A stretch of 64,000 nucleotides of DNA, taken from positions 1 through 64,000 of the forward strand of contig JAQURG010000008.1 of NCBI GenBank assembly GCA_028715725.1, given 5' to 3'. The translations under genes were made by a program, and so were the position numbers. Below the pieces are notes generated by a model that saw only the letters and a program-made list of their open reading frames with translations, was not told the origin of the DNA and ran no database searches. Shown in pieces: positions 1 through 9,164 of the stretch (within the stretch, counting starts at the first letter, position 1; each line of letters starts with the position of its first letter). Source of the DNA: Methylococcales bacterium (GTDB taxonomy: Bacteria > Pseudomonadota > Gammaproteobacteria > Methylococcales > Methylomonadaceae).

Positions 1-478
1 TTGTCTGCCATTCGACCCTCTTTTCCAGGACCGCATCGGTTACCTGGGAAGCCCGCGTAGGCGAAAGGTCGGCACCGTAGAGTTCGGCAAAGGTTTCGAC
101 GCTGTGCGGTGTCGTCATGCCCTTGGCATAGAGCAACAGGATTTGATCATCGAACTGGGTCAGCCGCGTTTGATTTTTTGCAACAAAAACAGGCTCGAAG
201 CTGCCGTTACAAGCGCGCGGGGTTTCAATCTCAATCGCACCAGGCTCGCCTTTTAGTGTTTTGCGGTGGTAGCCATGGCGGCTGTGGCCGGTGTTATAAC
301 CGTCTAGCGAAGGTTTCTCATCACCTATATGCCCATCCATTTCAGCATTCAGTGAGGCTTCCACGGTGATCTTTAACAACTCTCGGCTCAGCTTGGCCAA
401 GTCGCTGGGGGATTTCAAGCCGCACCTTAATGCTTGCATGGCTGAAATTAATTCAGGGTCTTTAATCAGGTCGCTCAT
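1..478 (-). CDS. IS256-family transposase, N-terminal part (cut by window edge)
   Basis: The minus strand is open from an ATG at 478 to the window edge (159 codons), with a TCTCTCC complement (GGAGAGA) just upstream as ribosome site. The translation starts MSDLIKDPEL and contains AEMDGHIG, the HSRHGYHRK segment and LLLYAKGMTTPHSVETFAELY followed by a SPTRASQVTDAV-type stretch. This is the usual N-terminal order of Mutator/IS256 DDE transposases. The catalytic DDE residues lie beyond the window, so intactness cannot be judged. The element's terminal inverted repeat should lie upstream of the start, roughly 515-560, where a GTGTAA-containing stretch is seen on the minus strand; its exact end is not determinable with only one end in view. 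Confidence 0.85.
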   Translation of the reverse strand, partial: MSDLIKDPELISAMQALRCGLKSPSDLAKLSRELLKITVEASLNAEMDGHIGDEKPSLDGYNTGHSRHGYHRKTLKGEPGAIEIETPRACNGSFEPVFVAKNQTRLTQFDDQILLLYAKGMTTPHSVETFAELYGADLSPTRASQVTDAVLEKRVEWQT

Positions 479-782
479 TTTCTCTCCTTACATGGCCGTA
501 TTCTACAGCTCTGAAAATAAGCGGTTACACGAATTTATTTATACCCCCTTTTTTACGCGTATTGGCATGTTATCAAGTTTAGATGAACTAACGAAATAGG
601 GTACGTTATCCAGACCCAGTTAATGACTTGTCAGGCAGGGTTACAAGGCAAATAGGTCAGACTCGATTGAAATCGATTATCTTTTATTTCAATCTGAAAT
701 GCCAACCTACTTACCGGTAAAATGATCAAAAATTAAAAAATTATATTGATTATAATTTTCAATTGGTGAAGTTGATACCTTA
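479..782. other. Intergenic: probable IS end and AT-rich spacer
   Basis: This stretch separates the transposase start from the end of the exported-protein gene. The first 80 bases probably include the transposase promoter and the element's terminal repeat. The rest is AT-rich with no convincing coding frame. A short plus-strand open frame at 366-599 crosses the transposase start and is a shadow. Confidence 0.5.
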
Positions 783-1295
783 TTATTTACGGGCGCCAGC
801 TGCGGTATCGGTCGTGTCCATAATACGGTTTAGCAGGTTGGTCTGTTGTGATACTCTATCGGCTTGAGTTAAATCGATCATACTTTTAAGATCTGAAAAA
901 CGTTTCTCGGCTTCTTTCAGGTCTTCTGTTGCTTTCGTCAAATCGCTATTTTGTACAGCTACCCGCGCTTTTTTTAAATAATCATTAGCACGGTTACGAT
1001 TACGGTCGAGTTTATCATTAGCATTAATTTCTTTACTTAGCTTTAATGCCTCTTTGATCTTGCTGATAATGACATCATCACTATCTTTGTCACTGCCTGC
1101 TGCGCCACCAATGTTTCTTAGCTTAATGGCTTCCAATGCTTCAGTAACTTGACCTAAAGTAGCGTCAATTCCTTCAATGGGGGTCATTCTATTATACATG
1201 CATGCCATACCCAAACAGACGGCAGCATTAGCCGAAAAAGATCCTAAAGAAAGTGCCAAGGTAGTAGCTACGACAGCGCTTTTTAATAATTTCAT
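783..1295 (-). CDS. Small exported protein, alpha-helical, function unknown
   Basis: A 170-residue protein. Residues 1-24 form a clear Sec signal peptide (MKLL, hydrophobic core, SANA/A cleavage site), so the mature protein should be periplasmic. The mature part is rich in Lys, Glu, Asp and Ala with heptad-like spacing from about residue 75 to 145, which suggests a helical or coiled-coil fold. Two cysteines (in VCLGMACM) sit just after the cleavage site; there is no lipobox. A GAGGT ribosome site lies about nine bases before the ATG. The family is not recognised. It is flanked by the IS and the tRNA remnant, so context says nothing about its role. Its coding character (signal peptide, RBS, no rare-codon oddities) makes it a believable gene. 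Confidence 0.8.
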   Translation of the reverse strand: MKLLKSAVVATTLALSLGSFSANAAVCLGMACMYNRMTPIEGIDATLGQVTEALEAIKLRNIGGAAGSDKDSDDVIISKIKEALKLSKEINANDKLDRNRNRANDYLKKARVAVQNSDLTKATEDLKEAEKRFSDLKSMIDLTQADRVSQQTNLLNRIMDTTDTAAGARK

Positions 1296-1700
1296 GTGAT
1301 GTAACCTCGTTGTAGTTATTTTTTATTAGGCCAGCAACTGCCTAGATATTCAGCATATTTAATTAGTTACATGACGACGTGGACTTTATCATAACTCTTG
1401 TAAATATTAAATAAATTAACTCGGTTCCAGGAATTCAACGCGTAAGGCCTAATACCGACAGTATATTGCGCCGTTGTTTATGCATGCCTGCGCCTAACTT
1501 TCGCTCACTGAACTTTATGTTCAGTATTCAAAATAATTATTGCGGAGCCTGACCGTCGGTTTCGGGTCTAACCGAATGTTCACCAATGGACTACGGCGAT
1601 ACAGTTGGGAATATGTGTAGGTCTGCTCCTGGCTCTGTCTGGTCTATTGAAATATCAATAGCAGTTTTTTGAACGATAGACATTAAGATTGTCCCTCGAA
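1296..1700. other. Intergenic, no gene seen
   Basis: About 400 bases upstream of the exported-protein gene and before the tRNA remnant. The first 100 bases presumably hold the promoter of the minus-strand gene. A short minus-strand open frame here (1591-1791) runs through the tRNA remnant and lacks a ribosome site, so it is not called. Confidence 0.5.
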
Positions 1701-1772
1701 GCCGGTACCGGAGCCATTTTAGAGCATGTGACTGAACCCTCGTGCCGACGGTTCGATTCCGCCTTGGCACCA
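1701..1772 (+). pseudogene. tRNA-Phe (GAA) remnant, 3' half recognisable
   Basis: The 3' part matches a tRNA-Phe gene: TAGAGCA (end of the D arm), TGTGA as 5' anticodon stem, loop CTGAACC with a GAA anticodon, then GACGG-TTCGATT-CCGCC as T arm and a TTGGCACCA end with encoded CCA. The molecule cannot fold as a tRNA. The 3' anticodon stem does not pair with TGTGA, one base is missing near the acceptor, and the upstream sequence (GCCGGTA) does not pair with the TTGGCA end. A terminator follows directly, as expected behind a tRNA gene. tRNA-Phe 3' ends are common integrase attachment sites, so this may be a decayed att half-site; that is inference. No integrase gene is visible nearby. Confidence 0.55.
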
Positions 1773-1783
1773 TGAATTTCAAA

Positions 1784-1810
1784 GGCTCCAATCTAATCGG
1801 AGCCTTTTTT
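1784..1810 (+). terminator. Rho-independent terminator after tRNA-Phe remnant
   Basis: GGCTCC (1784-1789) and GGAGCC (1799-1804) form a perfect 6-bp stem with a 9-base loop, followed at once by six T residues. It lies 11 bases after the CCA of the tRNA-Phe remnant, the normal position for a tRNA terminator. Confidence 0.8.
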
Positions 1811-1913
1811 ATTTCTGCCGCAGGTCATTTCCGGCAGGCGCAGTCTTCAGGATGATATAATTTTTTCAAGTTTTTTGCTGTTATCCTGTTTTTTTCGCAC
1901 TTCATGGCTTTCT

Positions 1914-2381
1914 ATGGATTTTCCTTGTGAAATAAATAATTTTCTTGTTGAGCATGTTCTTGATATCAGAAACAGTTACCTCCGATTGCTCTTAAAAGAA
2001 TTGATTCCAGACATACAGTCCGATGAACAGTTTGCCAGGCAATTGTTCTATGCCCCTTTCGCAATTATTTCCCATGATACGGCAACTGATCCGGTTTTTA
2101 ATTACGCCAACCTGAAAGCGATGGATTTATTTGAATTAAGCTGGGAAGATTTTACTCATCTGCCGTCCCGATTGTCGGCAGAACCGGTTAATCAGGCCGA
2201 ACGCGACCGATTGTTGGCTGAAGTGACGGAAAAAGGTTATATCGATCATTATAAGGGTGTTCGGATATCGAGTGCAGGCAAAAGATTTCTAATTAAAAAT
2301 GCAGTCGTCTGGAATATCATGGATAACAATCAGCGCTATAAAGGGCAGGCGGCCCGGTTTGATCAATGGACGTTTTTGTAG
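1914..2381 (+). CDS. MEKHLA-domain (PAS-like) protein
   Basis: A 155-residue soluble protein from the ATG at 1914; an in-frame TTG at 1875 would add 13 residues but has no ribosome site. It contains the typical MEKHLA features: the ISHDTATDPVFNYANLKAMDLFELSWEDFTHLPS region, then the LSAEP segment with a conserved Arg, the YKGVRISSAGKRFLIKNA strand pair, and a QAARFDQW-type C-terminus. MEKHLA domains are PAS-like sensory folds; in bacteria they often stand alone and their ligand is unknown. The gene stands alone between the tRNA remnant and the broken GNAT gene. No partner regulator is nearby. Confidence 0.8.
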   Translation: MDFPCEINNFLVEHVLDIRNSYLRLLLKELIPDIQSDEQFARQLFYAPFAIISHDTATDPVFNYANLKAMDLFELSWEDFTHLPSRLSAEPVNQAERDRLLAEVTEKGYIDHYKGVRISSAGKRFLIKNAVVWNIMDNNQRYKGQAARFDQWTFL

Positions 2382-2730
2382 TAATGCTGGGGCTCAGGCA
2401 GGAGGCCGAGGTTTCTTTTCTGTGCCGTATCTAGTGCTTAAAAGGGACAGGTTCATGCCGAATGGCAGCAATATCGCGAGATACTGAAGCCATTTTCCCC
2501 GATCGAGGTATATTCCGGAATGGCTGGTTTATGTCAGAAACTGCTCATTGGTAACGCGAAGGTAAGGGCGCGCCGCTCACAGCGCTCAAACAAAGCCAGC
2601 CAACCTTGCTAAAAACTGAACTTCAAAACCGCCGATGGGCAAGGTATTCCTTTGACTGACTTGTTAGTTCAGGCAGTACCCATCAAAGCCAAACCGATAC
2701 CTAAAAAATGACCGATTAGAAATGTATGAA
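2382..2730. other. Intergenic with a possible degraded coding fragment
   Basis: About 350 bases between the MEKHLA gene and the end of the broken acetyltransferase. A plus-strand frame from about 2442 to 2611 encodes a fragment beginning GQVHAEWQQYREILKPFSPI, without start codon or ribosome site. It looks like a gene remnant but I do not recognise the family. The rest shows no structure. Confidence 0.4.
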
Positions 2731-3225
2731 TTACATATTTGATGGCTGTATTTCTTTTGCCATTTTGACTAATTCAAAAGACTCTCCATTTGATAAGCGC
2801 TGCTTAAATCTGGCAAATTCAGAAAAACCAACTTTTTTATAAAATGGCTTGCCGGACAGTGTGGCTGTCAGATACAAAACCTGAATGCCTGTTTCCAAAC
2901 ATTTATTTTCGCATGTCGCGAGGAGGAGCGTGGCGACGCCTCTACGGGCAAAATCCGGATGTACGAAAAAGCCTCTTATTTCTGCTTTTTAGGGTTCAGC
3001 AACATCAATCGCCCAACCACCGCAACCGATAATTTTCTTTTCGTACTCGGCGACAAGGAAACTGCCGGCGGCAATCAATTCTTCTATGCCGCTCACTAAC
3101 TCCAACGCCGTTTCAATTTCTGATTGTTTATAGTATTGCGACTGAAGCATTCGGGCCGATTTGGAAATTAGCGCCTGAATATGAGTGAAATTTTTTAAAT
3201 TGGCTGGATAGATACGCGCATTCAT
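2731..3225 (-). pseudogene. GNAT N-acetyltransferase with in-frame stop
   Basis: Reading from ATG 3225 (AAAAGGA upstream) gives a 164-residue GNAT protein interrupted at codon 79 by TAA (2989-2991). The frame is the same on both sides. Upstream are MNARIYPANLKNFTHIQALI and the LVAEYEKKIIGCGGWAID strand. Downstream is the acetyl-CoA binding segment IRGFFVHPDFARRGVATLLL (the Q/RxxGxG/A loop), then the FYKKVGF motif near the end. A single substitution in a Gln or Glu codon would create the TAA. The N-terminal fragment lacks the cofactor loop, so it should be inactive. It lies about 100 bases downstream of the broken HAD gene on the same strand, suggesting a decaying two-gene unit. Confidence 0.8.
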
Positions 3226-3325
3226 AAATCCTTTTAGGTCAAAAAGTTGTGCTGGAATGGCTAGCAAAGTGAGCGAGTAATCGTGAAAGCTGCAACATAT
3301 CGTCAAATGGAATTCCGCCTTTAGA

Positions 3326-3891
3326 TTACGCGATTTCATCCTTTAACACATACTGGAATGATCTCATTCCGGCAGCTTGGGCAGCTTCAATCCCTACGTC
3401 GCTATCTTCTACAACCACGCATTGGCTGGGCATAAAGCCCATTGCATGTGCTGCGTATTGGAACAGGCCTGGCTCTGGCTTCCAGGAACCAACATCATAG
3501 GAGCTGAAGATATTGTCTCCAAATAAGGTGCAAGGCCGCTAACTTGTAGCGCCTGACGTATTTTTAAAGATGGCCCGCTTGAAGCGACGCACTTGGGGAA
3601 GTTCGTGGCTTTAAGCATTTCAATAACGCCAGGCATAGGTTTCAGTTCACGAGAGAAGAGTTCCGTAACACGCTGGCGATAATGCTGTTCAAATGTGTCA
3701 GGCAGAGATTGGCAAAGCCGGCTTTCAATATCAGCAAGAATTGAAGCCAGCTTTTTGCCGCGATACCGTTGGATCAATGACTCTAGAGTATCATTCAGTT
3801 GTGGAAGCAGATCGAGAAATGCTTGATTGCAAAGACTTTCGCTGTCAATGAGCGTACCGTCCAAATCAAAAATTATGCAGATACTAACCAT
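3326..3891 (-). pseudogene. HAD phosphatase, YieH/6-phosphogluconate-phosphatase-like, frameshifted
   Basis: The start at 3891 gives MVSICIIFDLDGTLIDSE, the HAD motif I (DxDGT with both nucleophilic Asp). Motif II is the SSGPS segment. The reading frame is lost at 3521-3523, where the minus strand has TTT. Adding one T restores FGDNIFSSYDVGSWKPEPGL (motif III Lys), then VVVEDSDVGIEAAQAAGM (motif IV, DD-type acids), ending at 3326. The restored protein is about 188 residues, shorter at the C-terminus than E. coli YieH (about 220), whose sequence it otherwise follows. The family dephosphorylates 6-phosphogluconate and small sugar phosphates. Real pseudogene or one-base sequencing error in a T run are both possible. 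Confidence 0.8.
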
Positions 3892-4105
3892 TGAGTTGCC
3901 TAACAAATCATTAAACAGACCGGGGTAAAATACATCTTGTTTTTTTGCCGGGAACGTCAGGAACGGCCCTTCAATGCTGGATTTTCTAAACGGTATAACC
4001 AACCATTTTGTGCATGATAAACGGTCCTAAATAATTCCAATATAGGCGGAGCCTCTACTAAAAACGCCAATCTTTATCCCGTCAATTTCGAAATTGGCTG
4101 AATCC

Positions 4106-7100
4106 TTATTGTGCCGCTTTGGGTATGACCGGATATTTATAATACCGCGTTGCACTATCGTTAGCTGACAGTCTAGTATTTTTAACCGTTGTCTCTTTAA
4201 CCAATGGCTTGGTGTCTTTGACAGCTACATTTTTAGCTAAAAGCTTGGCATCCTTAGCAATTGCCTCTTTAGCTAACGGTTTAGTGTCTTTAGGAGTTAT
4301 CTCTTTAGCTAACGGTTTGGGGGCTTTAGGCATTAACTCTTTAGTTAATGGCTTAGCCACTTTAACCATTGCCTCTTTAGCTAATGGCTTAGTGTCTGCT
4401 TTAGCGGCAGGCTTGGTTGCTTTATGGCCGGCATATTTGGCAGGAGAATTGATTTTATTAGTCGCTATTTTAACCAATGGCTTGGTGTTTTTGACCTGGG
4501 CGGCCGGCTTAACATTTTCGGCAATTACCGCAGCAGGCAAGGGCTTGGCAGTGTTATCAAGCAATCTGCCGGTTAGCAGAGGCGTTAATGTTGGCTTTAA
4601 AAATTTGACTATCTGCACCGGTAACGAGCTGGTGAAGTGATATAGCCCGGCATTATCCCCAGCGACATAGGCGGTGATTACGCCAAAAAACCGATCCCCG
4701 AGAAAAAATGTAAAGGTGGCGGCACGGCTCATGAATTTCGATTCAAGCAAACGCCCACCGGTTCCCCATACTTCCTTGCGATGATCTCCCGTTCCGGTTT
4801 TGCCGCCTACTGAAATAAGCTTGCCTTCAGCATCGGCATAAATACCGTTGAGGCGAGACGCCGTTCCGCCTTCTACCACACCTACAAGCGCAGTCCGGGA
4901 AACTTTAGCAATCTCAGGGGCAAATACACGCTGGCCCTGAGCCGGAGATTTGTTCAGCAATGTTTCATAGGGGGTTCCCTTTGCGTAATGCAAGCTCTCA
5001 AACCGGACTACTGGCAATCTTATGCCGTCGTTAAGTATGATTCCCATCAGTTCTGCCAAGGCTGCGGGTCTATCGCCGGACGCGCCGATGGATGTTGCAT
5101 AAGAAGGCGTTAGCGCCTCGAATGAGTAGCCGACTCGTTTCCAGGCTTGATGGATCTCTTTAAACGCCTCTACCTCCAGTAAAGTCATGATGCGCCGCTG
5201 TTGTGCATTTTTTCGATGGCCTTTAAATAACCAACGGTAGACTCCCTGACGTTGTTCCGCACTGGCCGCAATCACTTCCTCGCGCGAAGCTTTGGGATGC
5301 TGAGCCAGGTAGTTGACCAGCCATAATTCCAGGGGGTGAATTTTGGTAATATAACCCTGGTCCTGCAAATCAAATTTCTCTACCGAGTATTTGTCATACA
5401 GTTCGTAGAGGTCATCATTGGCCACGGCGGCCTTCGATAAGTGAGCATTCAGATAAGCGATAAGCGCCATTTCGTCATGGTCGGGATAAATCGACCGATA
5501 AAGCATGGTGAGCCGTGAAGGCTTGGCAGTCACTCTTTGAGTGAGCATATCCAAAGCTTCTTCTGTCGTTTTGTTTTGATACCGGGTATAAAAGCGCCGT
5601 AAATAAACTTGTCCTTCATTATCTGCGAATCGTTGCAGATATTCTGTGCGCTTCGGACTATCAGGAGTTTCAAGCCAGCGCGCTATGCCTTCAGGTTTGT
5701 AAAGATGATGATAAACCAGATCGCGCATCAGACGAATAAAGACCAGATTCACGGAATCACGCAAGGCATGACGCACGGACATGATTTTATTATTTTCGTC
5801 TTTAGTAAAATTATTAAAATGATGAATGCCGCCGCCGGTAAAAAAATATTCCCCGGGACTGGCGGAATACTTTCTATCCAGAGCCAGGTTAAGCAAATCC
5901 TCCAGGCTGATTTTTGGATTTGCGCGTAACTGTTCTATGACCCATGCCGATAAATAATCACGGGGATGTAGTTCAATCTTGGCCAGTTCCTGGGTCGGTT
6001 TATCTTTATACTGTTGATATATGTCGGTAACAAGCTCCAGATAATGCACCATTGTCCGTAATTTGGAGGTAGAGCCCAGATCCAGTCGTATGCCTTCATT
6101 AATATCCAGTGGCTGATCGTAATTGTCAGTCTGGACTCGAAGGAGATTCCCTGCATCACTTCGCTCAAACAGCATCAAACTATAGACAATGGGGGTGAGG
6201 TCAGTATTCTCATTAAGCATTCTGAAACCGACTATGCCTGCCGCTCGAGCTTCATTCGGTTGATTTAACAATCTTAAGGCATTGGTAACGGCTTGCTGGG
6301 TGTTATAGTCAAGCGTGGTTTTAACGGTTAAGTCCAGCCTGTCCAGGTCATAGTTGGATTTTATTCCTAACGTTGTGCCAAGGCGTGTTCGTAAAACATT
6401 TTGCGTCTTTTTTTCAGTCATGAATTTGGGTTGAACCGGATTCATTACGATGGAACGGACGCTGGACGTTTGCAAAGCGGCATCCCGCAGCGTCTTTGAA
6501 ATAACGCCTTGTTCAGCCAGTAGCCGTAAATAACTGTCGGTAAGATTCTGTAGCGCATCATAGCCTCGTCCCAATAAATAGGAAGGCCTTCTTTGGGATA
6601 GCAATATGCTGAGTACCTGGCGATAGGCTTTCGCCTGTTGCGTACTGATTTGTTCTGATGATTTAAGAGCGTCCTGGCCAAGTAGCTTATTGATTTCATT
6701 AAAGTCAGCGCCAAACCAGGCTGATAAGCCATCACCCAAGCCATGAATTTCACCTATTTTCGGCATGGCGGCGAGAGGCATGGAATTTAAATAAGAAAGA
6801 GCAATTTCCTGTCGCATCCCACGTGTATCGGGCCCCATTAAATAGGCACGTACCGATGCCGTACCCATTTGACGAAACTTATCCACGACTGAATTAGTGT
6901 AGCCATTTTTCGAATGACGGTATTTTTCCAATTGGGTAGCTAAAGTACTCCCGCCCGGCACGCCGCTGGTGACTCCAAGCTTGTGAGCCATGAGTTGTAA
7001 ACCGGCAAATCCCAACCGATCCCATTCGATCGCAGGATTAACCGTATTGTATTGTTCGTTCAGGAGTTCACGATTTTCGATAAATAACAAAGTGTCCAGG

Positions 7101-7564
7101 ATTAAGGGCGGTATAGCCTGGAAGTTGGGGTACCCGTGAACAGGATAAACAGAGTTAAATACAAGTTGATCGGCTTTATCTGTGATGCGAAGTCCAGCCT
7201 GGGTTTTTTCATGATAGACAGGGAATAAACCATAATTGGCCAAATCTGTCATCATTTTTGAAGGAGATGCCTGATAGGCGATACTAAAGCCCGATTTTTC
7301 CAAGCGTTCGATAATATCCGGCAAAAGCGTATAACCCAGCCTCTCGTCGTAGGGGCCGTACTCGGGATAACGTATTGAGTGATTGGGGCCGGGAGTGAGT
7401 TTGAAGCTTAATTGTTTACTTATTTCGGAAAGGTAATGCGCCTGATATTTTGAAGTTTTAACTTCTTCTTGCACAAGTTTGGCAATCACAACTCCAATTA
7501 TCAGCAACCCGACAACAATGTATAGTTCTAAAACACGATTAATGACTGGATTATGCTTTCGCAT
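4106..7564 (-). CDS. Large class A penicillin-binding-protein-like glycosyltransferase/transpeptidase
   Basis: A 1152-residue inner-membrane, periplasm-facing peptidoglycan synthase homologue. The start at 7564 has GGAAAG a proper distance upstream; a start at 7588 adds eight residues without a better site. Residues 14-31 form a single N-terminal anchor. The glycosyltransferase domain shows ENRELL (E163, E166) in place of the usual EDRxF, and GGSTLATQ at 204-211. The transpeptidase domain shows STSK (498-501), SVN (604-606) and KTGTGD (922-927), so all three penicillin-binding motifs are present. A long insert lies between SVN and KTG. Residues 1059-1130 are six 12-residue KPLAKE-type repeats, rich in Lys and Pro, possibly a cell-wall-spanning or binding tail. 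It is not mrcA or mrcB (mrcB is at 53.9 kb); it belongs to the longer PBP1-like family. It lies beside O-acetylation genes. Confidence 0.85.
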   Translation of the reverse strand: MRKHNPVINRVLELYIVVGLLIIGVVIAKLVQEEVKTSKYQAHYLSEISKQLSFKLTPGPNHSIRYPEYGPYDERLGYTLLPDIIERLEKSGFSIAYQASPSKMMTDLANYGLFPVYHEKTQAGLRITDKADQLVFNSVYPVHGYPNFQAIPPLILDTLLFIENRELLNEQYNTVNPAIEWDRLGFAGLQLMAHKLGVTSGVPGGSTLATQLEKYRHSKNGYTNSVVDKFRQMGTASVRAYLMGPDTRGMRQEIALSYLNSMPLAAMPKIGEIHGLGDGLSAWFGADFNEINKLLGQDALKSSEQISTQQAKAYRQVLSILLSQRRPSYLLGRGYDALQNLTDSYLRLLAEQGVISKTLRDAALQTSSVRSIVMNPVQPKFMTEKKTQNVLRTRLGTTLGIKSNYDLDRLDLTVKTTLDYNTQQAVTNALRLLNQPNEARAAGIVGFRMLNENTDLTPIVYSLMLFERSDAGNLLRVQTDNYDQPLDINEGIRLDLGSTSKLRTMVHYLELVTDIYQQYKDKPTQELAKIELHPRDYLSAWVIEQLRANPKISLEDLLNLALDRKYSASPGEYFFTGGGIHHFNNFTKDENNKIMSVRHALRDSVNLVFIRLMRDLVYHHLYKPEGIARWLETPDSPKRTEYLQRFADNEGQVYLRRFYTRYQNKTTEEALDMLTQRVTAKPSRLTMLYRSIYPDHDEMALIAYLNAHLSKAAVANDDLYELYDKYSVEKFDLQDQGYITKIHPLELWLVNYLAQHPKASREEVIAASAEQRQGVYRWLFKGHRKNAQQRRIMTLLEVEAFKEIHQAWKRVGYSFEALTPSYATSIGASGDRPAALAELMGIILNDGIRLPVVRFESLHYAKGTPYETLLNKSPAQGQRVFAPEIAKVSRTALVGVVEGGTASRLNGIYADAEGKLISVGGKTGTGDHRKEVWGTGGRLLESKFMSRAATFTFFLGDRFFGVITAYVAGDNAGLYHFTSSLPVQIVKFLKPTLTPLLTGRLLDNTAKPLPAAVIAENVKPAAQVKNTKPLVKIATNKINSPAKYAGHKATKPAAKADTKPLAKEAMVKVAKPLTKELMPKAPKPLAKEITPKDTKPLAKEAIAKDAKLLAKNVAVKDTKPLVKETTVKNTRLSANDSATRYYKYPVIPKAAQ
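4175..4390 (-). repeat. Six tandem 36-bp coding repeats
   Basis: Within the C-terminal tail of the PBP-like gene the 12-codon unit KPLAKExxxKDx is repeated six times in register (residues 1059-1130 of the protein). On the plus strand the unit appears as repeated TTAGCTAACGGTTTAG-type blocks. Repeat number in such in-frame arrays often varies between strains. Confidence 0.85.
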
Positions 7565-7983
7565 GTCTAACTTTCCGCCAAAACACAAGAACTTCCTTGA
7601 TATGTTATCCGTTTGTGGAGTAACTGCCTGTAAATTCTAAAAAGTTCTGGTTTCAGCATTAATGTCAAAGGATGGTTTTGTGAAATTCATTTTCAGGCTG
7701 TAAATTGACCCGTAGAAGGACTGGAATATTATAGAAGCGCTGTGGGCAATTATAGCAAAGAATAATTTTGAGCATAGACTATCAATCATATTCGAAAGTT
7801 TAATTTATCAGTATGTCCGGGGCTGCGCTGGATTTTATCGGCTATCTTATCTAAATTTTAAACTTGGCTACTAATTTTCGATAGAGTTGGCATGGTAGAG
7901 TTCATCCATACTCTTACCCAGGTAAATAGCGCTAACCAAAAAAATAAGTTGGGGGAAAGGTTCAGGGTTTTTAAATCTATGGA
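7565..7983. other. Intergenic, probable promoter region of the PBP-like gene
   Basis: About 420 AT-rich bases between the AlgJ-like gene end and the PBP-like start. A minus-strand TTGACA occurs near 7660-7670 but no convincing -10 element sits at the right spacing. No coding frame or RNA structure is recognised. Confidence 0.4.
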
Positions 7984-9156
7984 TTATGGGCGGCATTTAT
8001 TGGCCGGACCTGAGCATATATGCTGGAGCTGTTGCAAATTGCCCTGGAATTCGGGGTGATGCTGTAGATAGTCGGATCGATTACGTAAATAATCCCGAAA
8101 GTCCGTCTTTATTCTATTAGTGGCAATAGGGCGGCCAAATTTAGGTCCGTCAGGATTTTCACCAAATATATCCGCCAACATGACATCGCCCATCTCAAAG
8201 TTAAAGTGCATTGAGTCTTGCCAATATTTTGCGGTCGTACCGATAGGCTCGGTAGTGATATCGTTGTAATTATAAAAATGCCAGGCGTGCACTTGGTACG
8301 GTTCAGCTTCTGCTTCAATCAGGCTTGCAATTTGTTGCATGGCTCGCCAGTGATCATCCTGGTCGCCGCATTGATTATCCAGCTCCAGGCTATAAGCATG
8401 TTGGGGGTAGGCGACCAACACCAATTCGATATGATGTTCTTTAGCGGTTTTTATCATTCTGCGCAAACCATTTAAATCAAGAGCATTACCCGCACCCGAA
8501 TTAAAAAGCATATCCGATGCCTTGACACATCTTGGCCTTTGTTTTTTACGGCGCATAAAGTCCTCGCCAAAGCGAATATTGACACCGGAATCATCTCTTA
8601 CAAAGAAAAACCGGCCATCCCGCGTGTGGCTGGGTTTTTGAGTGTCCTGCTTCCTTATCGTTTTTATAGAGGCGCGAAGAGTGGACATGGATAATAAAAA
8701 TTCTCCAATATTAACCTGCCCAATACTTGCAAAGTCCTTTTCGCAATCGGCCAATGGCATATTATCGGGATGAAATCCTATTAATGCCCGTTTTATCCTC
8801 GCATGGGCAGCGGCGAACTCAAAATGGCACTGCACCATCTCCCACGGAGCTCCCGCTAACGCGAAATTCATTCCTTTCAAGCGGCCATGATCGGTGAAAA
8901 ATTTATTATTGGGATCAAAGCCGATTTCAGCAAAAGAGCTGCCTAAAATAATGGCTTCGGGCTGCTCACGTATCAGCAAGGGAGGTTTAACATGACGTTC
9001 AACGTCACGAAACTTTAATTTAACGGCATTAAAACCCTTAATTTCGATGTCACGGTAATACCAAAACGGGTCGACGATGTAATTAAATAATCCGATCAAG
9101 GCCAGGACAGAAAGAGTTGCACACAAAAATCTGATGACAAATTGCTTGATAGCCAT
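7984..9156 (-). CDS. AlgJ/AlgX-like SGNH acyltransferase partner protein
   Basis: A 390-residue protein starting at 9156, eight bases after the algI-like stop. Residues 8-27 are a hydrophobic anchor or uncleaved signal. The periplasmic part carries ILGSSFAEIGFDP (72-82), the nucleophile block of SGNH/GDSL-type proteins in the AlgJ-AlgX-DHHW group, and a late DSMHFN segment giving the paired Asp/His. In alginate, cellulose and peptidoglycan O-acetylation systems such proteins take acetyl groups from the MBOAT partner and transfer them to the polymer. No alginate synthesis gene is in the window, so the polymer is unknown. An upstream extension into the algI-like gene (to 9354) is open but not credible as coding. 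Confidence 0.8.
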   Translation of the reverse strand: MAIKQFVIRFLCATLSVLALIGLFNYIVDPFWYYRDIEIKGFNAVKLKFRDVERHVKPPLLIREQPEAIILGSSFAEIGFDPNNKFFTDHGRLKGMNFALAGAPWEMVQCHFEFAAAHARIKRALIGFHPDNMPLADCEKDFASIGQVNIGEFLLSMSTLRASIKTIRKQDTQKPSHTRDGRFFFVRDDSGVNIRFGEDFMRRKKQRPRCVKASDMLFNSGAGNALDLNGLRRMIKTAKEHHIELVLVAYPQHAYSLELDNQCGDQDDHWRAMQQIASLIEAEAEPYQVHAWHFYNYNDITTEPIGTTAKYWQDSMHFNFEMGDVMLADIFGENPDGPKFGRPIATNRIKTDFRDYLRNRSDYLQHHPEFQGNLQQLQHICSGPANKCRP

Positions 9157-9164
9157 GTTTTTGT

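Noticed and set aside
1591..1791. 66-codon minus-strand frame
   Set aside because: Runs through the tRNA-Phe remnant and terminator, with no ribosome site.
4209..4640. 143-codon plus-strand open frame
   Set aside because: It is antisense to the Lys/Pro repeat tail of the PBP-like gene; the repeat codons read backwards give a low-complexity Leu/Ala frame. No ribosome site.
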